Positions 1 to 7,139 of a stretch of 13,228 bases of DNA are shown piece after piece. The DNA is taken from positions 1 to 13,228 of the forward strand of contig JAITQT010000319.1 in assembly GCA_031288745.1 (NCBI GenBank). The letters are read 5' to 3'. Position 1 is the stretch's first letter. The number at the start of each line of letters is the position of its first letter. This stretch comes from Deltaproteobacteria bacterium (GTDB lineage Bacteria; Desulfobacterota; Desulfarculia; Adiutricales; Adiutricaceae). A program made the translations under genes and the position numbers. Under the pieces are notes generated by a model. The model was not told the origin of the DNA. It did no database searches and saw nothing but the letters and a program-made list of their open reading frames with translations.

Positions 1-128
1 GGTCGAGAGAGGAAAAAGCAGCCTTCTCTTTTTATAATTGGATAAAGGTACTTGGTTTTATCCACATAAAGGAAATTCTTCTTTCTAATTGTGGAAAACG
101 TCTGGCCATCGCTCGGTAATTCTAACAT
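1..128 (-). CDS. AAA-ATPase-like / PD-(D/E)XK family protein, N-terminus (partial)
   Basis: The reverse complement from an ATG at 126-128 is open to the left edge and gives 42 residues. Key pieces are an LPSDGQTF start, IRKKN, YVDKTKYLYPII and a terminal FFLSRP. This order (LPxGxQ, IR, YVDKT, FLSRP) is the known N-terminus of the large family of AAA-ATPase-like proteins (Pfam AAA-ATPase_like) that end in a PD-(D/E)XK nuclease-like domain. The Walker A motif normally follows FLSRPRRFGKS and lies outside the window. A GAGGAG ribosome binding site at 135-140, 6 nt upstream, supports the start. The cellular role of the family is poorly known; it is often multicopy in gut and symbiotic bacteria. 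A broken relative lies at 8775-9274. Family call is firm; whether the rest of the gene is intact cannot be seen. Confidence 0.82.
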   Translation of the reverse strand, partial: MLELPSDGQTFSTIRKKNFLYVDKTKYLYPIIKREGCFFLSR

Positions 129-787
129 TGATATCTCCTCTATTGAGCCTGATAAAGATTACTATTTTAGCCCATATCTTTAAATCTTAACTTAATTTTA
201 GGCGAAAAGACAATAGTTGCCAAAGCCTATAAGCGCGACTATCAGATTGAGAAAAAAGCCTAAGGAGTTCCGAAATTTTCCTCCTCGACTTGAGGCTCGC
301 CTCTTAGTTTAGCTTGTTCATAGCGGTTAGGAAAGCTTCTTAAATTACCCTCGCCGATAAGCCTTTTATAACGTCTAAATCAGGAGAGCCTTTATGGGCT
401 ATCAAAAGGGGATGAGGTAACCCAAAATTTTTGTTCAAATTTACTTCCTAATAATGTTTATTTCTGATCTTAAAATTTATTTGTGCCCTTATTAATAAAC
501 AAAAATTGGTAATCTTTCACAGCTATTCAGATAATAAGATCTGGGTTAACCTATAAAATCGTGTTTTAAGCAAATTAATAATATCGTCTTTTTTTATAAC
601 GACACTACAAAAGGTTAACTGTTGATAGAGTCGGATAAACGCCTGGCTAGCCAAGGTCGCCAATTGAACAACTTTAAAAATTGGGGAATTTGCCGCTCTT
701 TTAAAGGTGCTAAGGTAGTCTAAAGAAAATATATCCGATTTAGGCCCAGCTTTTTTTTTTTTTGACCATAAAATAAGGGCTAATTTC
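129..787. other. Long AT-rich intergenic spacer, no supported gene
   Basis: About 660 bases between the left-edge gene (read leftward) and the promoter of the DJ-1-type gene. The stretch has many stops on both strands. The only sizeable open frame (minus, 523-858) has no good ribosome binding site, includes a Lys run read from a T13 tract (751-763) and overlaps the next promoter, so I do not call it. It presumably holds the promoter of the leftward gene, but no confident -35/-10 pair stands out. Confidence 0.5.
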
Positions 788-819
788 TTGAGACTAAAGT
801 CAAAGTAAGGTACTATAAT
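788..819 (+). promoter_or_regulatory. Candidate sigma-70 promoter of the DJ-1-type gene
   Basis: A perfect TATAAT lies at 814-819, 69 bp before the ATG at 888. A TTGAGA at 788-793 is the nearest -35-like hexamer, but the 20-bp spacer is longer than ideal, so the -10 is the stronger part of this call. The gene has an AAGGAG ribosome binding site at 877-882, 5 nt from the ATG. Confidence 0.45.
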
Positions 820-887
820 AATGGCGTTAAGAAAAAAATTCCAAGAACTAAAATTCATTTTCCATAACCTTTATTTAAGGAGTTCTT

Positions 888-1475
888 ATGTCGGGAAAAA
901 AAATCCTCTTCCTTGTCGGGGATTACGTCGAAGACTACGAAGTCATGGTTCCATTCCAGGCCTTATCTGCCGTAGGGCACGAAGTTTTTGCCGCTTGCCC
1001 AGGTAAAAAATCAGGCGACAAAATTAGAACGGCTATCCATGATTTTGAAGGCGATCAGACGTATTCCGAAAAACCGGGTCACAACTTCGTTCTCAACTAT
1101 GATTTTGACAACATTAAGGTTAATAATTTCGACGCCCTTTGCCTCCCTGGCGGCCGGGCCCCGGAATACCTTAGGTTAAACGCTCGATTAATCGAAATCG
1201 TTCGTGAGTTTGACGCGGCCAAAAAACCCCTGGCCGCCATCTGCCACGGCCCGCAGATTTTAGTCACAGCCGGAATTTTAAAAGATCGCCGTTGCACAGC
1301 TTACCCGGCGGTCGAACCCGACGTTATCGGGGCTGGAGCCCGCTGGGTACCCGTCAGCCCTGCGGCCGATAATGCTGAAATTGACGCTAATTTAGTCACT
1401 GCCCCGGCCTGGCCAGCTCATCCGGCCTGGATTAAGGCTTTTCTTAAGGTCTTGGGCACTAAAATTGAGCTTTAG
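888..1475 (+). CDS. DJ-1/PfpI-family protein (glyoxalase III/deglycase-like)
   Basis: 195 residues, a normal length for a single-domain DJ-1/PfpI protein. The nucleophile elbow is AICHGP with Cys119 and neighbouring His120. The conserved acidic residue lies in VEDYE (Glu15/Glu18), and an LPGGRAPEYL loop is at 86-95. The segment with AIHDFEGDQTYSEKPGHNF (about 49-67) is characteristic of the plant DJ-1D / bacterial PfpI-like branch, whose members have been assigned cofactor-free glyoxalase III (methylglyoxal to lactate) and debated protein deglycase activity. Expected to be a cytosolic homo-oligomer. The start is supported by AAGGAG 5 nt upstream. The gene ends in TAG at family-typical length, which matters for reading the amber codon at 7140. 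It stands alone: the next gene on the same strand starts 807 bp later. Exact substrate is uncertain. Confidence 0.88.
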   Translation: MSGKKILFLVGDYVEDYEVMVPFQALSAVGHEVFAACPGKKSGDKIRTAIHDFEGDQTYSEKPGHNFVLNYDFDNIKVNNFDALCLPGGRAPEYLRLNARLIEIVREFDAAKKPLAAICHGPQILVTAGILKDRRCTAYPAVEPDVIGAGARWVPVSPAADNAEIDANLVTAPAWPAHPAWIKAFLKVLGTKIEL

Positions 1476-1857
1476 GGCTCACTTCTTATTAGAGAAAAGG
1501 CCTTTTTAATTTCTTTGGCAATACTAACAAATAAAATTATTTTCCAGACTAGCGACATGATTTAGTTGTTGGATGGTTTGGTTCCAAATGCGTCGGTCAA
1601 CGGTTGCGAGCGTAGAGATTCAAAAAAACTGCCTTAAATGAAAATGTTTTCGTTCATGGGTATAGCTTGTTAGAGAGAGATTTTTATCTAAGCCTTACTA
1701 AGCTTATTTTTTTCTTAAAGATGGCTAAAAACTAGGGCGATAGGGTATGGACTTTTTTTAGCTTTAACCGTTCACCAAGTCTTTTTTTCTCCACGTTGCG
1801 GCTGGTAGCGACTTTCGAGTTGTAATTGGGTTTTAGCATAAAGATCTTAACATTAGT
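1476..1857. other. Intergenic spacer, nothing recognised
   Basis: Between the DJ-1-type gene and the first 185-bp repeat. A loopless palindrome AAAAGGCCTTTT (1495-1506) just after the stop, followed by T-rich sequence, might help end transcription but is not a convincing terminator. I see no gene, tRNA or structured RNA here. Confidence 0.4.
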
Positions 1858-2042
1858 TCTTTTGAGGTTTCTACTTAGCTCTCTGCTCCAACCATATATT
1901 TTAACTTGAATTAATGTTAAAATTACCAAGCTCCTATAGGGGGCTACATTGTTGTGGTATGTCTCGTCCCTTTCAATAGGCTTGGCACCGCAACGTTCTC
2001 TCTTGTGAACGGGCCTTAAACGTTCACATTTGTGAACAGACA
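1858..2042 (-). repeat. 185-bp interspersed repeat, copy 1 (uninterrupted)
   Basis: Read on the minus strand, this matches 5342-5629 at roughly 90% identity by eye once the 100 bp (element plus target duplication) inserted in that copy is removed. The repeat begins with the inverted pair GTTCAC-aaat-GTGAAC, then a second GTTCAC, a CCCCCTATAGG block, and a TTTTAAC...GTTAAAA inverted pair near the middle. A minus-strand open frame (2043-1732) spans it. The second copy carries +1 and +2 indels relative to this one and an in-frame stop, so the sequence behaves as a non-coding repeat rather than a protein gene. The two copies lie either side of ppdK in opposite orientation with the same end facing the gene. 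Confidence 0.85.
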
Positions 2043-2114
2043 TTTTAAGCTAAATACCATTTTAACCTCGCTCTACTTCGCCGACTATTGAGCTTTGATT
2101 TTTTACTTAATGGC

Positions 2115-2182
2115 CGACCTAAATCTTTGATTTAGGCTGTCGTTTAGTCTCCTAATTATTGCCTTAATAGCGCTATGGCGCT
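2115..2182 (+). promoter_or_regulatory. Two hairpins in the ppdK upstream region
   Basis: CCTAAATC (2118-2125) and GATTTAGG (2129-2136) pair around a 3-base loop; outer CGAC (2115-2118) and GTCG (2139-2142) could extend the stem. A second small hairpin follows, AGCGC (2169-2173) with GCGCT (2178-2182). They lie 100-170 bp before the ppdK ATG, between the repeat and the gene. They could be an operator, a leader structure or a weak terminator of leftover transcription; the sequence alone does not decide. I could not pick a confident ppdK promoter. Confidence 0.3.
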
Positions 2183-2282
2183 TTGGACCGGAGGAACTTT
2201 TTTAATTTTCTGTGATTTTTCCAGTCCAAGACCAGTTTTTTTTCGTCTACTAAGCGCGTCAACACGAGAATTGGAGAGATAA

Positions 2283-5219
2283 ATGGCTTATAAATACGTT
2301 TATTCTTTTGGCGGGGGCAAAACGGATGGCCACGGCGGCCTTAGGGAACTTCTCGGCGGCAAGGGGGCCAATTTAGCCGAGATGGCCAAATTAGGGCTGC
2401 CGGTTCCGGCCGGCTTTACTATTACCACTGAAGTTTGCACGGCCTATTATAAAAACGAGCTGGTCTTTCCCAGTTCTTTAAAAAAAGAAGTCAAGTTGGC
2501 TTTAGCTCGAGTGGAAAAAGTCATGGGTTGCCACTTTGGCGATCCAAAAAACCCTTTGTTGGTCTCTTGCCGGTCCGGAGCCCGCATCTCCATGCCAGGC
2601 ATGATGGACACTGTCTTAAACATCGGCTTAAACGACGAAACAGTTAAGGGTTTAATAGCCAAAACTAATAACCCCCGATTCGCTTACGACTCTTATCGCC
2701 GCTTTATTTCTATGTATGGAGACGTCGTTTTAGGCGTGGCCGCCGAAAGCGAAAAGGCCAAGTCTCCTTACGAGCACATTATCGATCAGCTTAAAGAGAA
2801 TAAGGGCTACGAGTCTGACACCGACCTAGATGCGGATGATCTTAAAGAGTTGGTCCGCTCTTTTAAGAGTTTAATTAAAAAGACCCTAGGCGTCCCCTTT
2901 CCCGAAGACCCTCAGGACCAATTGTGGGGGGCCATCGCCGCAGTTTTTAATAGTTGGACCATCGAAAGGGCCAAGGCTTACCGACAGCAATACGGTATCC
3001 CCGAGGATTGGGGCACGGCCGTAAACGTCCAGGCCATGGTTTTTGGCAACAAAGGGCAAACCTCGGCCACGGGAGTTGCCTTTTCTAGGGATCCCTCGAC
3101 GGGGGAGAACTACTTTTACGGAGAATATCTAACCAATGCCCAAGGAGAGGACGTGGTGGCGGGCGTGCGTACCCCGCGGCCCATTAACCGCTCTAAAGAT
3201 TTACCAGATGGCGTCGACACTACCTTGGAAGAAGAATTTCCCGTAGCCTATAATGAACTAAACTTTATTCGCAACAGATTAGAAAACCACTATCGCGACA
3301 TGCAAGACATCGAGTTTACCATAGAGGAAGGTAAACTTTGGATGCTCCAATGCCGCAACGGTAAACGCACGGCCAAAGCAGCTCTTAAAATAGCCGTGGA
3401 TTTAGTTAAAGAAAAAAAGCTCGATCAAGAAGACGCCATTTTAAGAGTAGAGCCTGAGCAGCTAAATCAGCTATTCTTCCCAGTCTTTAATGAAGACGAC
3501 CTTAAATACAAAAACCGTAAAATTATTGCCAAAGGTCTACCGGCCTCCCCTGGCACCTGCTTTGGTAAAGTTGTCTTTTCCGCCTCCGAGGCCGAGACCC
3601 AATCCGACGAAGGGGTTATTTTAGTCCGTCTCGAAACTAGCCCCGAGGATATTAAGGGCATGTTTGCGGCCAAAGGCATATTAACCGCCCGCGGGGGCAT
3701 GACTAGCCATGCGGCCGTGGTGGCTAGGGGCATCGGTCGCACTTGCGTGGCCGGGGCCAATATTACCGTTGACTACGATCGCGGCTTTTTTAAAACAGCC
3801 AAAGGCGAAATCATTAAAGCCGGCGACTTCATCTCTCTTGACGGGACTAAAGGCGAAGTTATTTTGGGGGCCTTCCATTCCACTAAGCTTGGCCTCACCG
3901 ACGACTACCACGTCTTTATGAAGTGGGTAGATAAAGCTAGGACCCTTAGGGTGCGCACTAACGCCGACACCCCTCAAGACGCAAAAGCGGCCAGAATACG
4001 AGGGGCCGAGGGTATTGGCCTTTGCCGCACCGAACACATGTTTTTCCAATCCGACCGTATCGACCATATTAGGGCCATGATCCTCGCCTCCGACGCTAAG
4101 GGGCGCAAAAAGGCCTTAAATTCTCTTTTGCCCATGCAGCGCGACGATTTCTATCAAATCTTTAAGGCCATGGACGGATACCCCGTGACCATCCGCACGC
4201 TCGATCCACCGCTCCATGAGTTTTTACCTAAAACTGAGAAAGAAATCACCGCTCTGGCCAAAAAGTTCTCTCTTTCTTTAGAGGCGGTTAACGATCGCAT
4301 TTCCACTTTACACGAGCAAAACCCTATGCTGGGCTTAAGGGGTTGCCGGCTGGGCATAATCTATCCTGAAATTACCCGCATGCAAGCTGCGGCCATCTTC
4401 GAAGCGGTGGTTAAGGCCGTTGAAGAGGGCTATAAGGTGGCCCCGGAGATCATGATCCCCTTAGTAGGCCACGAAAAAGAATTCGTCCTCCAAAAGAGCA
4501 TAGTTGACGAAGTGGCTCAAGAAGTGCTTTCAAAGATCAAAGCTAAGGTGAAATACCTAGTTGGCACTATGATTGAGCTACCCCGCGCTTGCTTAGAAGC
4601 CGATAAAATCGCCAACGCTAAGGCCGACTTCTTCTCTTTTGGCACTAACGATTTAACCCAAACCACCTACGGTCTTTCTCGAGACGACGCCGGGACCTTT
4701 CTGCATTACTATTTAGAGCGAGGGATTTGGGAAAAAGATCCCTTCGTCTCTATCGACCAACAAGGCATGGGTCAGCTTATAGAGATAGGCGTGGAAAAAG
4801 GGCGCTCGGTTAATAAAAAACTAAAAATCGGTATCTGCGGCGAGCACGGAGGCGAACCAAATTCGGTGGCCTTCTGCTTTAAGCACGACTTTGATTACGT
4901 CTCTTGTTCCCCTCATAGAGTGCCTTTGGCCAGATTAGCTGCGGCCCAAGCGGCTATAATAGCCAATAAAGCCCCTCAAGAGGCTAAAAAAGCTGTAAAA
5001 ATAGATGAGCCTAAGGCTAAAGCCTCGCCAAAAACTAAGGCAGCGCCCAAAGCTAAACCCGCGGCTAAAGCTAAAGCCAAAATCGGCCGTAGGGCCACTA
5101 AACGCCCTAAAGCGGTCTCTACTGTTAACCCGGCGGCCCTTAAAGCCGTAGAAAAAATCTTAAACGCTCAAAAACTGACAAAAAAGAAAAATCCTAAAGG
5201 GCCTAACCACGACGACTAA
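2283..5219 (+). CDS. ppdK: Pyruvate, phosphate dikinase with Lys/Ala-rich C-terminal extension
   Basis: 978 residues; bacterial PPDKs are usually about 870-910. The cytosolic enzyme interconverts pyruvate + ATP + Pi and PEP + AMP + PPi. The N-terminal nucleotide-binding domain shows GGKGANLAEM (about 25-34) and SCRSGARISMPGMMDTVLN. The central phosphohistidine domain has GGMTSHAAVVARG with His476 as phosphocarrier and Thr474 at the position phosphorylated by regulatory kinases in some PPDKs. The C-terminal PEP/pyruvate TIM barrel has GLCRTEHMFF, FFSFGTNDLTQ and ICGEHGGEP with catalytic Cys852. The core ends near residue 893; the last 85 or so residues are a low-complexity tail rich in Lys, Ala and Pro, ending NHDD. 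A GGAG site 6 nt before the ATG supports the start. Stop TAA. In anaerobes this enzyme can serve glycolysis or gluconeogenesis; PFOR in the same window acts on the same pyruvate pool. Confidence 0.97.
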   Translation: MAYKYVYSFGGGKTDGHGGLRELLGGKGANLAEMAKLGLPVPAGFTITTEVCTAYYKNELVFPSSLKKEVKLALARVEKVMGCHFGDPKNPLLVSCRSGARISMPGMMDTVLNIGLNDETVKGLIAKTNNPRFAYDSYRRFISMYGDVVLGVAAESEKAKSPYEHIIDQLKENKGYESDTDLDADDLKELVRSFKSLIKKTLGVPFPEDPQDQLWGAIAAVFNSWTIERAKAYRQQYGIPEDWGTAVNVQAMVFGNKGQTSATGVAFSRDPSTGENYFYGEYLTNAQGEDVVAGVRTPRPINRSKDLPDGVDTTLEEEFPVAYNELNFIRNRLENHYRDMQDIEFTIEEGKLWMLQCRNGKRTAKAALKIAVDLVKEKKLDQEDAILRVEPEQLNQLFFPVFNEDDLKYKNRKIIAKGLPASPGTCFGKVVFSASEAETQSDEGVILVRLETSPEDIKGMFAAKGILTARGGMTSHAAVVARGIGRTCVAGANITVDYDRGFFKTAKGEIIKAGDFISLDGTKGEVILGAFHSTKLGLTDDYHVFMKWVDKARTLRVRTNADTPQDAKAARIRGAEGIGLCRTEHMFFQSDRIDHIRAMILASDAKGRKKALNSLLPMQRDDFYQIFKAMDGYPVTIRTLDPPLHEFLPKTEKEITALAKKFSLSLEAVNDRISTLHEQNPMLGLRGCRLGIIYPEITRMQAAAIFEAVVKAVEEGYKVAPEIMIPLVGHEKEFVLQKSIVDEVAQEVLSKIKAKVKYLVGTMIELPRACLEADKIANAKADFFSFGTNDLTQTTYGLSRDDAGTFLHYYLERGIWEKDPFVSIDQQGMGQLIEIGVEKGRSVNKKLKIGICGEHGGEPNSVAFCFKHDFDYVSCSPHRVPLARLAAAQAAIIANKAPQEAKKAVKIDEPKAKASPKTKAAPKAKPAAKAKAKIGRRATKRPKAVSTVNPAALKAVEKILNAQKLTKKKNPKGPNHDD

Positions 5220-5237
5220 TAGGGGTACAAAAAAATA

Positions 5238-5274
5238 GGGGAAGCGGCGGCTGGGTTACCCCGCCGTCCTCCCC
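5238..5274 (+). terminator. GC-rich hairpin after ppdK, possible terminator
   Basis: GGGGA (5238-5242) with TCCCC (5270-5274) and CGGCGG (5245-5250) with CCGCCG (5261-5266) form a two-part stem with a small internal loop, 19 bp past the ppdK stop. There is no T-run after it, so it is not a classic intrinsic terminator; it may protect the 3' end or assist termination. Confidence 0.4.
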
Positions 5275-5341
5275 CACCACCCTCAGGGCCATTCGGAACC
5301 AAACGCTTCAATAATTAGATACTACTACGCCGTCTTGCTTG

Positions 5342-5629
5342 TGTCCGTTCACCAATGTGAACGTTTAAGGGCCAGTTCACAAAAGAGATCGTTGCGGTGC
5401 CAAGCCTATTGAAAGGGACGGCACATACCGCAACAATGTAGCCCCCTATAGGGGAGCTTAGTAATTTTAACATTGATCGAAAAGCAAAATAGTCAAAAAA
5501 AATTAACTAGTAATAAGGCTATGTTACAAATTTAAGGACAAATAAAGGTGACTTTTTACTCTTCGATCAACATTACTCAAAGTTAAAATATATAGTTGGA
5601 GCAGAGAGCTAAGTAGAAACCTCAAAAGA
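5342..5629 (+). repeat. 185-bp interspersed repeat, copy 2, interrupted by a small mobile element
   Basis: Matches the reverse complement of 1858-2042 over about 188 bp, split by the 96-bp element at 5474-5569. Differences from copy 1 are scattered substitutions plus a +1 indel near 5371 and a +2 indel near 5452, the latter making a perfect CCCCTATAGGGG palindrome. The interruption falls in the loop of the TTTTAAC...GTTAAAA inverted pair. The matching stops after CTCAAAAGA at 5621-5629. This copy must predate the element insertion. Confidence 0.85.
5474..5569 (+). mobile_element. MITE-like element with inverted ends, copy 3 (internally deleted)
   Basis: Starts TGATCGA and ends TCGATCA, with ACAT directly repeated on both sides (5470-5473 and 5570-5573). 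The uninterrupted 185-bp repeat at 1858-2042 gives the empty site with a single copy. The right half matches the two other copies (ATTAACTAGT, TGTTACAAATTTAAGGAC, ATAAAGGTGACTTTTT). The left part lacks about 16 bp present in the others and the ends are less perfect (GATCGAAAAGC against ACTCTTCGATC). It contains no gene and would need a transposase supplied elsewhere. Confidence 0.85.
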
Positions 5630-5743
5630 CCTATGCCCACGTGAGTTCCCCCTAGGTTAATGCGCTAGCCTTTAGCGGCATCCTACTAATTACGTCTTGA
5701 GAGGACATTATACCCCTCAAGTTAGCGTCATTTTCGGCCCACC

Positions 5744-5790
5744 AAAGACTAAGGCCCTGGCCCCGTTAGTGGCCCAGGGCCTTAGTCTTT
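5744..5790. terminator. Strong hairpin terminator, probably for the autotransporter gene
   Basis: A perfect 17-bp stem, AAAGACTAAGGCCCTGG (5744-5760) with its exact complement at 5774-5790, and a 13-base loop. It sits about 50 bp past the autotransporter stop (5841, minus strand). The TCTTT at the stem foot gives short U-tracts in both directions, so it may act from either side. Confidence 0.75.
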
Positions 5791-5840
5791 ATATTACTTT
5801 TAAAAAGCTAAACAGTTCCTAGCTGATTAAAAGGGCCTGC

Positions 5841-6851
5841 TTAAAAAGAAAAGCCTAAGCCAATAAATCCACTGTGGGCAGTGTAATGGCTGGCTGCTTC
5901 TATATCATAGTTGGCCGAAAGATCCACTAAATCGTTAAACTGAACCTTAACCCCGGCCCCACCCTTGAACCTAGATTTGACCGTGTCTATGCCATAAATG
6001 GTCATCGAGCCAGGGGCCCCCAAAAAGCCCATGGTCAAGGCATTTTTAGGTTTATCGGCCACAAAGACTCCGCCAATCCTAAATTCTGGAGTCACTATCA
6101 CGGTACCGGCGTTTATGGTCGCTTCCAGGGCCAGATTGACGGGAATCTCCAACATATCGGCTTTAACGTCTCCGAACCAGTTGCCAACGGCCAAGCCAAT
6201 GGTCGACGGATCGCTAATAACCCTCTCTCGCCAGCCATCTTGTTTAAGGTGAGTGTATTGAAGGCCTAAGCTTGGGGTGAGCCTTACATTGTCGGTAAGA
6301 TTAATCTTATAACCTGCGTTTAGACTAGCCGAGAAGCTTTGACTATCAAAATCACCCCTCGTTAGATAGCCTAAAATATGATTAACCTCAGTTTCGTTAT
6401 CGCCCCATCCATAGGTAAAGCTTAGGTCAAAAAATAAGCCGTTACTAAAATTATAGCTGCCATAGGCCCCTAAGCTAAAGGTATCCACATCAGTCTTAGC
6501 CAGGCCATCATTGTTTTTAAGCTTACCTCTTGACCAGGCCCCGTTAAGCCCAAGGGTTAGACCAGGTAAGGCGGCCACTTCCCTATCGTAGCCCAAGACC
6601 AATCCACCGGAATTGTAATCGTAGCCGCGTAAATTATTGACGTCTCTTTGTTTGTGGAAGGTCCCGAAACCGTTAAACCAAATCCGGTTTAAGCTATCGC
6701 CATAACCCGCTGCCGGGGCCGGGGCCGCTGAGCCGTAGCCTCGAATAGCTGAAAAACGATTACCCACAGCAGCGTTTACCTGATTAACCGTAGCCACTGT
6801 AGCCCCTGCGGCCGTCAAAGCCTCTTCACCCAAAAGTTGCCTGATAGCCAC
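5841..6851 (-). CDS. Autotransporter C-terminal beta-barrel (3' part of a gene broken by TAG)
   Basis: 336 residues from a GTG at 6849-6851. The last 280 or so residues form an autotransporter beta-domain: alternating strands starting at WFNGFGTFHKQRD, then YNSGGLVLGYDRE, FFDLSFTYGWG, LTPSLGLQYTH and a final GFIGLGFSF with terminal Phe, the usual BAM recognition signal. Such barrels insert in the outer membrane and carry the upstream passenger to the surface. It has no signal peptide and no ribosome binding site before the GTG, so it is unlikely to be an independent gene. The frame stays open upstream as far as the TAG at 7140-7142, and beyond that codon lies the passenger with its signal peptide (7140-8051). 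Read together they would make a protein of about 736 residues. As it stands this part is made only if the TAG is read through. Confidence 0.85.
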   Translation of the reverse strand: MAIRQLLGEEALTAAGATVATVNQVNAAVGNRFSAIRGYGSAAPAPAAGYGDSLNRIWFNGFGTFHKQRDVNNLRGYDYNSGGLVLGYDREVAALPGLTLGLNGAWSRGKLKNNDGLAKTDVDTFSLGAYGSYNFSNGLFFDLSFTYGWGDNETEVNHILGYLTRGDFDSQSFSASLNAGYKINLTDNVRLTPSLGLQYTHLKQDGWRERVISDPSTIGLAVGNWFGDVKADMLEIPVNLALEATINAGTVIVTPEFRIGGVFVADKPKNALTMGFLGAPGSMTIYGIDTVKSRFKGGAGVKVQFNDLVDLSANYDIEAASHYTAHSGFIGLGFSF

Positions 6852-7139
6852 ATCTAACTCAGGGGCGGTTAAAAAAGATGCTCCATCAATGTACTTATTA
6901 AGTACAACGCCAACCCCCCCAGATATGGTAATATCAGGATTATCAATTATTTCATCTATATAGTCTATAGAATTAATAAAATTTGGTGAATTATTTATAT
7001 CATCTGTAATTATATTACCACTACCTAAAAATTTATCAATAATAAGTTCATTACCTTCAATTTTTAATGACCATAAAGGATTAATAAATAAAGCAACGCT
7101 ACTAGGGTCTAGATTACCTGTTGTTAGACGAAGTATAAC
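6852..7139 (-). other. In-frame coding bridge between the amber codon and the barrel
   Basis: 96 sense codons with no stop, in the same frame as both flanking autotransporter pieces and lacking any ATG, GTG or TTG start. The translation is rich in Ile, Asn and Asp (for example NPDITISGGVGVVLNKYIDG) and fits the end of a passenger domain. It is much more AT-rich than the barrel part. Confidence 0.75.

Noticed and set aside
523..858. 111-residue minus-strand open frame left of the DJ-1-type gene
   Set aside because: No good ribosome binding site, a Lys run read from a T13 tract, overlap with the DJ-1-type promoter, and no recognisable domain.
1732..2043. 103-residue minus-strand open frame across the 185-bp repeat
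   Set aside because: The second copy of the repeat has +1 and +2 indels relative to it and an in-frame stop, so the open frame is not conserved as a protein.
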